From Muribaculaceae bacterium (GTDB lineage Bacteria; Bacteroidota; Bacteroidia; Bacteroidales; Muribaculaceae): a DNA stretch of 35,927 bases. The notes under the pieces were generated by a model. It had not been told where the DNA came from. It saw only the letters and a program-made list of their open reading frames with translations, and did not search any database. The DNA is taken from the NCBI GenBank assembly GCA_029071345.1, contig JAIEAO010000152.1, positions 1 through 35,927 on the forward strand. The letters run 5' to 3'. Below, piece after piece: positions 9,816 through 18,136 of the stretch (position 1 is the first letter of the stretch; every line of letters begins with the position of its first letter). Both the position numbers and the translations under genes were made by a program.

Positions 9816-9861
9816 AAAACATGGGAGCGGCAGTGATCATGGGCTGACACCCCCATGTTTT
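9816..9861 (-). promoter_or_regulatory. Inverted repeat with two competing pairings between the two fimbrillin-like genes (possible attenuator or mRNA-processing structure)
   Basis: Perfect 10-bp inverted repeat AAAACATGGG (9816-9825) / CCCATGTTTT (9852-9861); a second CATGGG at 9838-9843 can pair with the same CCCATG (9852-9857). Confidence 0.5.
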
Positions 9862-9874
9862 ACAAATATAGGAA

Positions 9875-11722
9875 TTAATTATTAATCTTTACACAACGCA
9901 CGTTCAAAGCGTTGCAAGTGCTGTAATTATTCAGCTGACCCCAGCCATTATCAAATTGAGCAGCCTGATTCTTAAGCGGATAAGAAGGAGCAGCCATAGA
10001 GCCGGAGAAGAGCATAGCACTTGTAGTGTTTCCGAATGTACCGTCGAAGCGCATACGTCCACCTGCGGGATAGGTCGAGAGGGGATCGTTAACGAGTGTA
10101 TTGCCATCTACATATGAAGCCCAGGGAGACATACCGTTACGGTAGTTCGGCACCATCCAGCCTGCAGGCGAGGGATCGAATACCCCCTTCTCTCCTGTAG
10201 CTTCTACTGTCCAGTAGTTCGGACCATAAAGCAGATCCGCATTCTGGTCAGTTGTAAGCCAACTGTAAGGTTCGCCTTTCGATGTAACAAACAGGCCCGG
10301 GAAAGTCAGTATACGACGGGTTGACTGACCTTGGTTGTCACCCCAAATACCGTCTACAGTGTAGCTATAGGGATTGTTTTCAATATCATAAAGCGGGATA
10401 GTAGTGATTGAGACACCATCGGTGGGGAATTTGTCGGTGAATCCGGCATAAGGCTCATTGTTGCAGCCCTGATAATACATACCAATAGAGAGAGGATTGT
10501 TGACATCATTGCTCAACGCACCAAGATTGCGATCCATAAAGATATAATCATCTACGCCGTCGCCGTTATTGTCAACTCCTACAGTATTCTGCTCGGGGTC
10601 AAAATTAGTTACCCAGATGTGGTATGACCATACTTTATCACCACCCATTGTAACCGATACAAGAGCGTTACCTTCAATGTTACCGGCCTGTACGGTCACG
10701 GTGCTTTGTTCGCGCTGTGCGGCATCGGGATTGAGGGTCACGCTGCTGATAAGGCTCTGGTGATCCTGCCATATCAGAGTTGCACCAAGTTCACCGTCGT
10801 TTCTGAGGTTGCCGCCATTGATGTAAGGTATTTCACGCCATACCTTGAATGCTTTGAGAACCGGGAAAGTTACAGACTCACCGGGTTTTACAATATAGCA
10901 GTTGGGTAGGTCGGCCATCGAAACGAGGGTAGATGTTATGTTATAGCGATAAGCAAGTCCGGCGAATACATTTTCGTTAGCAAGTGAGTAGTTTTGAGTA
11001 TCATTACCGGCTCTCAGGACAATAGCGGCATCCTCTGCGACAATCTGCTCGGGAATGTAGGCGCGGTAATGCTTAGCTTCCATGAGATCCATTTTTACCG
11101 ATTTGACTTCGCTTCCAAGCTGCATCACATTCTCGGTTCCGAAACCGCCAAGATTGAATGAAGCAGTGGGGCAGAAACCATCTACTGTAAGATTGCTACC
11201 CGAACCGGCAACGATTTCGGCATCTAAAAGACCTAACTGGTGATAGAATGTGAGAGTGACAGTCTCGGTAGAGTTATCAATATCGGCTGTCTTGGCCATC
11301 ATAAGGTCATACATCGACGATGATGCGTCATAAGCAATAGCCTTCGGGTCAACATTCTCAGCATAGGGATAGTAAGCATAGAAATCAAGAGCGGTGCCAT
11401 CCTGGGGGAATGCCACATCCTTGTCAATCATCCATTGGCCATCGACTAATGTAAGTTTGTAATTGTCGGCATAGTTACCTGCAGAAGCGAGATCGGCAGT
11501 CTCCCCGGAGGCATGAACAACTGCAAACAAACCTACCTGGTCACCATTATCAAAGGTGGTTTTAAAATTGTCATCGGTAGTCACACGTGTTTGGCTTCCG
11601 GCTGTGACGAGCTCGAACTTGATTCCGGATACAGAATTTTGTGCGTTTGAAATCAATTCCTCATCTTGCGAACATGATGCAAGAATAAGTAGTGACGCAC
11701 TGAAGAAAATTAACTTTTTCAT
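9875..11722 (-). CDS. Fimbrillin-like (Mfa-like) lipoprotein with extended FISUMP-like C-terminal region
   Basis: 615 aa; lipobox LASCSQDEE; fimbrillin-like N-terminus (GSQTRVTTDDNFKTTFDNGDQVGLFAV, DFYAYYPYAENV, TLTFYHQLGLLDAEI); C-terminus with FMDRNLGALS, YYQGCNNEPYA and a terminal NVRCVKI. Confidence 0.8.
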   Translation of the reverse strand: MKKLIFFSASLLILASCSQDEELISNAQNSVSGIKFELVTAGSQTRVTTDDNFKTTFDNGDQVGLFAVVHASGETADLASAGNYADNYKLTLVDGQWMIDKDVAFPQDGTALDFYAYYPYAENVDPKAIAYDASSSMYDLMMAKTADIDNSTETVTLTFYHQLGLLDAEIVAGSGSNLTVDGFCPTASFNLGGFGTENVMQLGSEVKSVKMDLMEAKHYRAYIPEQIVAEDAAIVLRAGNDTQNYSLANENVFAGLAYRYNITSTLVSMADLPNCYIVKPGESVTFPVLKAFKVWREIPYINGGNLRNDGELGATLIWQDHQSLISSVTLNPDAAQREQSTVTVQAGNIEGNALVSVTMGGDKVWSYHIWVTNFDPEQNTVGVDNNGDGVDDYIFMDRNLGALSNDVNNPLSIGMYYQGCNNEPYAGFTDKFPTDGVSITTIPLYDIENNPYSYTVDGIWGDNQGQSTRRILTFPGLFVTSKGEPYSWLTTDQNADLLYGPNYWTVEATGEKGVFDPSPAGWMVPNYRNGMSPWASYVDGNTLVNDPLSTYPAGGRMRFDGTFGNTTSAMLFSGSMAAPSYPLKNQAAQFDNGWGQLNNYSTCNALNVRCVKINN

Positions 11723-11803
11723 TGATATTTAAAAGGTTTGATAATATTTGCTCCTGACGAGATTTGTAAAATTACCGCTGATGCAGGCTAAATCTGTATA
11801 TAA

Positions 11804-11830
11804 GGCGATTCATAAGTACATTCACACATT
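11804..11830 (-). promoter_or_regulatory. Candidate ECF-sigma promoter, site D (drives fimbrillin-sigma-fecR-GH3 unit)
   Basis: Minus strand reads AATGTGTG-N12-AATCGCC-TTATATA; shares sequence and 12-nt spacer with three other sites in the window. Confidence 0.75.
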
Positions 11831-11876
11831 TTTTTGAAAAAATAAATAATTTAACTTTTTGCAGGTGTTATAAAGC

Positions 11877-11903
11877 GATGTGTGAAAAAACATCTCAATC
11901 GCC
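11877..11903 (+). promoter_or_regulatory. Candidate ECF-sigma promoter, site A (drives GH63-like/GH99-like genes)
   Basis: GATGTGTG-N12-AATCGCC-TATTATA, 40 bp upstream of the ATG at 11944. Confidence 0.8.
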
Positions 11904-11943
11904 TATTATATGAAACTAACCGACACTCATCAAATTCAAACTT

Positions 11944-13455
11944 ATGAACATTGCCAAATCAATTGTTTTATTCGCATTAGCGTTTATAACATCGTCTACC
12001 TTTGTGCAGGGGCAGATCAAGGGGGATCTTCCTAAACACCGGCTACCATCGCCAATCTATTCGCCTGAGCCAAGTTTTGTCGATCTATACTGGAAGGCAT
12101 GGGAGTTGGCATGGGATAGAGTGACATATCAGGAAGGGGTGCCTCAGTCGCCTTATATGGACGAAAACCTGTGGGAAGATACCATCTGGATATGGGATAC
12201 TGAATTCATGGTGTTATTCTGCCGATACGCTCCCGATGTGTTTCCCGGCATTCAGAGCCTTGATAACTTCTATAAATGTATACTCGACAAGTACCCGACG
12301 TCGCTGCGTATTCAGCATCCCGATAATCCGCCCTTCTATTCATGGGTGGAATGGGAATACTATAAAATGACCGGCGACCGCGACCGATTGCAGAAGGTGC
12401 TCATTGACAACCGTTGGCTTCAACGTCACTACCAATGGTTCGATTCGCTTAAGATTGGCACTAAACTGCATTTTGAGCACGCCCCGATCCTGTTGCAGAA
12501 AGAGGGAATCGGCTATCTATGGGGAAATATCCAAAGCGGCATGGATAACACACCGCGCACTTCCGACGCCATATCAGACAAGGAGATGCTTTGGATGGAC
12601 GCATTGGCGCAGCAGGCTCTGTCGGCCCTTTACATAAGCCGTATCGCCAAAGAACTTGGCCGCGAGGATATCGCCGAGGAATACGACTCGCTCTATGCCG
12701 ATGGCAAGCGGTTGCTCAATGATTATTATTGGGATGAAACGGATGGATTCTACTATGACCTCAACAGTAGCGATAATACTCACATCAAGGTACGCACACC
12801 GGCTGTGTACTGGACCATGCTGGCGGAGGTGCCGGACCGTGAACAGGCTTCGCGAGTAGCTGCTTTTGCTGCCGATTCGCTTGAATTTGGTGGCAAATAT
12901 CCCTGGCCAACCGTTTCGCGTCGCCATCATGGCTATGAACCCGAGACCGGTGATTACTGGCGCGGTGGCATTTGGTTGCCCACTGCCTATATGTCGACCA
13001 AAGCTCTTGAGGCATACGGCTACCACGACCTTGCCGATGAGAATGCTCTGAAGCTACTCAGACAGATGGATGAGACATACCGCACCTATAGCCCCGCGAC
13101 CATTTGGGAGGCTTACTCACCAACGGCGCCCCGGCCATCAGAGCATCTGTGGACCTACAAGCCGCGTGAGCGTGTGCGACCTGACTTTTGTGGTTGGTCA
13201 GCTCTTGGCCCTATCTCGCTTTTTATAGAGAATGTCCTGGGCTTTCACAACATCGATGCCCAGGCTCGTCTTGTCGAATGGCGAAAAAAAGGGGATGGAA
13301 ATCAGGGCATCCGCAATCTGCGGTTTGGCGATACAATAACGGATATCGTAGCCAACGGCTCGAAATTGACCGTCAGCAGTAACCAACAGTATACACTGCG
13401 CGTCAACGGTAAAAACTATAAAGTCAAAAAAGGGAACAATAAATTCAAAATATGA
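11944..13455 (+). CDS. Secreted (alpha/alpha)6 glycosidase, GH63/MGH1-like (clan GH-G type)
   Basis: 503 aa with signal peptide; ENLWEDTIWIWDTEFMVLFCRYAP, NIQSGMDNTPR, YWRGGIWLPTAYMSTKALEAYG and a C-terminal W-rich FCGWSALGPISL are typical of GH63/trehalase-like catalytic domains. Confidence 0.75.
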   Translation: MNIAKSIVLFALAFITSSTFVQGQIKGDLPKHRLPSPIYSPEPSFVDLYWKAWELAWDRVTYQEGVPQSPYMDENLWEDTIWIWDTEFMVLFCRYAPDVFPGIQSLDNFYKCILDKYPTSLRIQHPDNPPFYSWVEWEYYKMTGDRDRLQKVLIDNRWLQRHYQWFDSLKIGTKLHFEHAPILLQKEGIGYLWGNIQSGMDNTPRTSDAISDKEMLWMDALAQQALSALYISRIAKELGREDIAEEYDSLYADGKRLLNDYYWDETDGFYYDLNSSDNTHIKVRTPAVYWTMLAEVPDREQASRVAAFAADSLEFGGKYPWPTVSRRHHGYEPETGDYWRGGIWLPTAYMSTKALEAYGYHDLADENALKLLRQMDETYRTYSPATIWEAYSPTAPRPSEHLWTYKPRERVRPDFCGWSALGPISLFIENVLGFHNIDAQARLVEWRKKGDGNQGIRNLRFGDTITDIVANGSKLTVSSNQQYTLRVNGKNYKVKKGNNKFKI

Positions 13456-14708
13456 AACGATTTAACTTCAATGACATTAAATGTGTGGCTGCTGTGGGCT
13501 TAACGTTATGGCTTACCGGTCTGCAGACCCTCGAAGCCAGAAACATCACAAAAGACACCGACGGCTATGTGGTCTCGGCCTACGTTTGGCCATCATGCCA
13601 TAACGATACACTTGGCCAAAAATATCTTTGGCCCGATGGCCGGGGCGAGTGGGAAGTAATCAAAAAAGGACATCCCAGATTTGAAGGTCATCAGCAGCCC
13701 AAGCAACCGCTTTGGGGCTATGAAATGGACGACGACCCCGAAGTTGTGGCGCGCTGGATCGACACGGCAAAAAAATATGGTGTAAACAACTTTGTCTACG
13801 ACTGGTATTGGTTTATGAACGGGCCATACCTCGAGGGTGCCCTCAACGATGGCTTTTTAAAGGCCGCCAACAACGAGGATATGTCGTTCTATATAATGTG
13901 GGCAAACCATTTTGTCAAGAAAAACTACTGGAACTGGCATAAGTATGGAGATGATGAGTCAATTTTGTTTGATCCTGTTCTCGATGAGAAAAACTATAAA
14001 ATAGTGGTCGACAGGGTCATCAATCAATACTTCACCAAGCCCAATTATCTTAAGATCGATGGGAAACCTGTGTTTGGCATATTCAGCATCAAAAACTTTC
14101 TGCGCGGTTTTGACAACGACCTTGAAAAAGGCGCAAAGGCCCTGCAATATTTTGACAAAAAAGCCCGTGAAGCCGGCTTTGCAGGTGTTCATTTTCAGGA
14201 AATGCCCGGCAACGGCGAGGAGCTCACCGAAGAAGATATAGCCCGCATAAAGGAATCTCACAAGAAACTCGGTATCAACAGTGTCGCATTCTATAACATG
14301 GGCGGATTTGACTGCGACTATATGACTCACGGCGCCAACAGCATCAACATCCGTGATCAGTGGGATAAGGAAATCGACACTCCCGTCTTCCCGACCGTAT
14401 CTGTCGGCTGGGACGATACACCACGCTTCCCGCGCAAAGGCGCCAAGGATGTTACCCGATTCAATCATACCCCTCAATCTTTCGCCGGATTCCTGCAGGC
14501 AGCTAAGGAATATGTAGACTCTCATCCCGACCAGCCTAAGATCATCAATATCAATGCCTGGAACGAATGGATCGAAGGGAGTTACCTATTGCCCGACCGC
14601 CTCAACGGATTTGGCTATCTTGAAGCCGTCAGCGATGTCATGAACGGCAAATATAGCAAGGATAAATATAGGGATAATGACGAATATGACGAGAAATTCA
14701 AAAAGTGA
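13452..14708 (+). CDS. Secreted GH99-like / WbsX-type domain protein
   Basis: 418 aa; signal peptide; VVSAYVWPSCHNDTLGQKYLWPDGRGEWEVIKKGHPRFEGHQQPKQPLWGYEMDDDPEVVARWIDTAKKYGVNNFVYDWYWF and INAWNEWIEGSYLLP are typical of GH99-like/WbsX domains; ATGA overlap with the upstream gene. Confidence 0.8.
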   Translation: MKRFNFNDIKCVAAVGLTLWLTGLQTLEARNITKDTDGYVVSAYVWPSCHNDTLGQKYLWPDGRGEWEVIKKGHPRFEGHQQPKQPLWGYEMDDDPEVVARWIDTAKKYGVNNFVYDWYWFMNGPYLEGALNDGFLKAANNEDMSFYIMWANHFVKKNYWNWHKYGDDESILFDPVLDEKNYKIVVDRVINQYFTKPNYLKIDGKPVFGIFSIKNFLRGFDNDLEKGAKALQYFDKKAREAGFAGVHFQEMPGNGEELTEEDIARIKESHKKLGINSVAFYNMGGFDCDYMTHGANSINIRDQWDKEIDTPVFPTVSVGWDDTPRFPRKGAKDVTRFNHTPQSFAGFLQAAKEYVDSHPDQPKIININAWNEWIEGSYLLPDRLNGFGYLEAVSDVMNGKYSKDKYRDNDEYDEKFKK

Positions 14709-14734
14709 TGTGTGGAAAGCTCACACAATCGCCT
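14708..14734 (+). promoter_or_regulatory. Candidate ECF-sigma promoter, site B (drives susC-susD)
   Basis: GATGTGTG-N12-AATCGCC-TTATAA; begins at the last base of the upstream stop codon, 58 bp before the susC-like ATG. Confidence 0.8.
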
Positions 14735-14792
14735 TATAAGCGAATAAAAATTTATTTTCGATTCTAATACCGCTTACCTAACAAATAAACCA

Positions 14793-17700
14793 ATGCTAAA
14801 CAACAATCGCAACCAAAAGGGGACAACATGGCCCTGGCGATTCTTGCGTTTCTGCTTGATCCTTGTCACTGTCCTTTGTTTTACCGGACAGCTCATGGCT
14901 CAGGAACCGACAGTAACCCTGAAACGCCAAAACATCACTTTATCAAAGGCATTTGACCTAATTCATGAACAGACCGGATACAATTTCGTCTACAACGAAG
15001 GTGTAGGCAATCTTGATGCCAAGGTAAATCTTAACGTTACAAATCAAACCGTTAGTAACACTCTCCGGCAGCTTTTGGCCGATAAGGACATAAGTTTTGA
15101 GATGGATGAAAAGTATGTCATACTGAAGAAAAAACCTAAGGCGGTGTCTTCAGAAATGACGGTAAAAGGCGTGGTGACTGATTCAGAGGGAGAGCCTCTA
15201 ATCGGTGCTACGGTTTTGATTAAGAGAACGAAGCAGGGAGTAGCGACAAATATAGATGGTCAGTTTGAAATTTCCGCAGCAAAAGGTGATATTCTCTCGT
15301 TTAGATATGTGGGATATACACCTAAAGATGTGCGTGTAACCGGACCCGAGCTCAAAGTTGTTCTTGAGGAAGCGGAAGTGGCTCTGAACCAGGTGGTAGT
15401 AATCGGTTACGGCTCAATGAAAAAGAAAGACCTCACGGGGTCCGTCAGCACCATCACCGGTGCCACTGTCACTGACCGCAAGGTATCATCCCTCTCCAAC
15501 GCCCTTCAGGGTGCGATGGGTGGCGTTACGGTTACGCGCAGCAACGGTGGACCGGGAGCGGCTGCCGACATTAAGATTCGAGGCATAACCACTATCGGTG
15601 ACAGCAGCCCTCTGATTATCGTCGATGGTGTTCCTGTCGATGATATAAATGATGTCAACCCTCAGGATGTGGAAAACGTCACAGCCCTTAAAGATGCTGC
15701 TTCAGCAGCCATATATGGATCTCGCGCTGCATCAGGAGTTATTCTCATCACCACCAAACGTGCGAGTGAAGGCAAGGTCTCATTGTCATATTCTTATGAA
15801 TATGGTTATGAAAAACCGACCGCACAGCCCGATTATGTCGATGCGACACGCTATATGGCGATGGTGAATGAGCTGCGCTGGAATGATGCGGGCAACGGTC
15901 CTGATCATTTCCCCGTTTATATTCCCGTCGTTATTGATGACTATGATTATCTTAACGCACGCTTCCCCAATGACTTCCCGAATACAGACTGGCGCGGAAT
16001 GCTCCTCAAGAATCATTCAAACCGTCAGTCACACAACTTCCGAATCTCGGGTGGCAACAAGACCGTGCGCACCAATGCCTCTATCGGTTATGACATGTCG
16101 GATGGTCTTTATGCAGACCGTGACTACTCTCGTCTGACCATTCGAATGAATAATGACATAACTATCAATAAATATCTTTCCGCCTCATTTGATCTCAATG
16201 TAAAGCGCAGCGAGTATAAAAGTCCGGTTTATGATCCGATGTATGCAGTCTACACAATGCCGGCCATCTATCCGGCCCTGTGGGAAGACGGACGTATTGC
16301 CGACGGAAAGTCAGGAGATAACCCTTACGCGGCTCTTAACTACGGAGGCACTTCGAAAAATAATTATAATCAGGTAGGTGGTAAGGCAGCCATTTATGTT
16401 ACGCCCATCGATGGACTTAAACTCTCCGCAATCATCTCCCCAATATGGAATAATTCGTCAGGCAAGTCATTCCGCAAGCGTATCGAATATTTTGCTGCTG
16501 ATGATCCTGACAACCTGATCGGAGCAATCAACGGCTTCGCTTCGACCAAACTTGATGAATCCCGCAACAATAATTACAGCATCACCTCACAGTTTATTGC
16601 CAATTACGACAATACTTTCGGTAAACACTCTGTAAGCCTGATGGCCGGTTACGAAGACAACTCATACAAGACTGAAGGTTTGTGGGCTGCCCGCGACAAG
16701 TTCGCACTTACGGAATATCCCTATCTCGACCGTGGCAATGCCGACTACCAGACGAATGGTGGCAATGCGGCGCACACCGCATATCGCTCGATATTCGGCC
16801 GCGCAATGTATAATTTCGACGGACGATATCTTCTTCAGGCCAACCTGCGTTGCGACCGTTCATCACGTTTCGATAAGAAATACCGTTCAGGAGTCTTCCC
16901 CTCAGTGTCGGGAGGTTGGGTGATAACCAGGGAACCTTGGTTTGAAAGATTTAGCCTTAACCCTTATCTCAATCAGCTGAAAGTACGCGCGTCTTACGGT
17001 TTGCTCGGTAATGACCGTGTGGGAAATTATCCTTATCTGCCTCTACTTAATTATACAGATGCCCTTTTCTGGGAAGGCTCAAACATTGTGTCTTCCACCA
17101 CCGCCGCGCAATGGTCGTATGCGATCCGTGATATATCCTGGGAGACAACAAAGACATTCGGCATAGGTCTTGATCTGGCTTTCTTCAACAACCGTCTTAC
17201 TGTCACCGGCGACTGGTATTATAAGATTACGAAGGATATGATTCTTGACATCGACATTCCTGATTATGTAGGTTATGACAACCCGTCGCAGAACACCGGC
17301 AAAATGAAAACCACCGGTTTTGAAATCGAGGCCCGTTGGAATGATGCTATCGGCGACTTCCACTATAGCGTATCGGCCAACTTGAGCGATTTCAAATCGC
17401 GGATGGGTTATCTGGGCGGAAATCAGTTCCTCGGTGACCAGATCAAAATGATGGGCAGCTACTTTAATGAGTGGTACGGCTACCGCACCGACGGTCTGTT
17501 CCAGACTCAGGAAGAGATAGACAACTATCCCGTGATGAACAGCAGTGTGCGCCCCGGTGACATCAAATATCTCAAAGCCGATCCGGAAGACACCACACCG
17601 ATATCGCCCGACAAAGACCGCGTACTGCTCGGTAATTCTCAGCCACGTTATCAGTATGGCCTTACCCTCACGGGGGGATGGAAAGGTTTCGACCTGAGCA

Positions 17701-18131
17701 TTACCTTACAAGGTGTCGGGAAACAACTTAAACGCAAGTCTGCCACTATGGTGCAGCCTCTGCGTGATAACTTCGGTAATATTCCCAAACTTATCGACGG
17801 CCGCTATTGGAGCAATTACAATACCCCCGAGCAGAATCTGAAGGCTGAATATCCCCGTCTGACTTCCACACAGGCTTCTTACAACTACGCAATGTCAGAC
17901 TTCTGGTTGATCAACAGCCACTATTGCCGTCTGAAAAACATATCGCTCGGCTACACAATCCCCTCGAATATAACAAAGAAGGCCTATATCCAAAGTCTTC
18001 GATTTTATATCGCGGCGAATGATCTGTTTTGTATAACTAATTATCCCCGCGGATGGGATTATGAGGGCTACGGCTCTACAGGTTATCCTATAACCAAATC
18101 CTTTATCTGTGGTGCAACCATTAATTTCTGA
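14793..18131 (+). CDS. SusC/RagA-family TonB-dependent outer-membrane transporter with N-terminal STN signalling domain
   Basis: 1112 aa; STN-like segment (VTLKRQNITLSKAFDLIHEQTGYNFVYN), carboxypeptidase-like domain (VKGVVTDSEGEPLIGATVLIK), plug (VVVIGYGSMKKKDLTGSVS, IKIRGITTIGDSSPLIIVDGVPVDDIN), C-terminal beta barrel. Confidence 0.96.
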   Translation: MLNNNRNQKGTTWPWRFLRFCLILVTVLCFTGQLMAQEPTVTLKRQNITLSKAFDLIHEQTGYNFVYNEGVGNLDAKVNLNVTNQTVSNTLRQLLADKDISFEMDEKYVILKKKPKAVSSEMTVKGVVTDSEGEPLIGATVLIKRTKQGVATNIDGQFEISAAKGDILSFRYVGYTPKDVRVTGPELKVVLEEAEVALNQVVVIGYGSMKKKDLTGSVSTITGATVTDRKVSSLSNALQGAMGGVTVTRSNGGPGAAADIKIRGITTIGDSSPLIIVDGVPVDDINDVNPQDVENVTALKDAASAAIYGSRAASGVILITTKRASEGKVSLSYSYEYGYEKPTAQPDYVDATRYMAMVNELRWNDAGNGPDHFPVYIPVVIDDYDYLNARFPNDFPNTDWRGMLLKNHSNRQSHNFRISGGNKTVRTNASIGYDMSDGLYADRDYSRLTIRMNNDITINKYLSASFDLNVKRSEYKSPVYDPMYAVYTMPAIYPALWEDGRIADGKSGDNPYAALNYGGTSKNNYNQVGGKAAIYVTPIDGLKLSAIISPIWNNSSGKSFRKRIEYFAADDPDNLIGAINGFASTKLDESRNNNYSITSQFIANYDNTFGKHSVSLMAGYEDNSYKTEGLWAARDKFALTEYPYLDRGNADYQTNGGNAAHTAYRSIFGRAMYNFDGRYLLQANLRCDRSSRFDKKYRSGVFPSVSGGWVITREPWFERFSLNPYLNQLKVRASYGLLGNDRVGNYPYLPLLNYTDALFWEGSNIVSSTTAAQWSYAIRDISWETTKTFGIGLDLAFFNNRLTVTGDWYYKITKDMILDIDIPDYVGYDNPSQNTGKMKTTGFEIEARWNDAIGDFHYSVSANLSDFKSRMGYLGGNQFLGDQIKMMGSYFNEWYGYRTDGLFQTQEEIDNYPVMNSSVRPGDIKYLKADPEDTTPISPDKDRVLLGNSQPRYQYGLTLTGGWKGFDLSITLQGVGKQLKRKSATMVQPLRDNFGNIPKLIDGRYWSNYNTPEQNLKAEYPRLTSTQASYNYAMSDFWLINSHYCRLKNISLGYTIPSNITKKAYIQSLRFYIAANDLFCITNYPRGWDYEGYGSTGYPITKSFICGATINF

Positions 18132-18136
18132 TAGTT

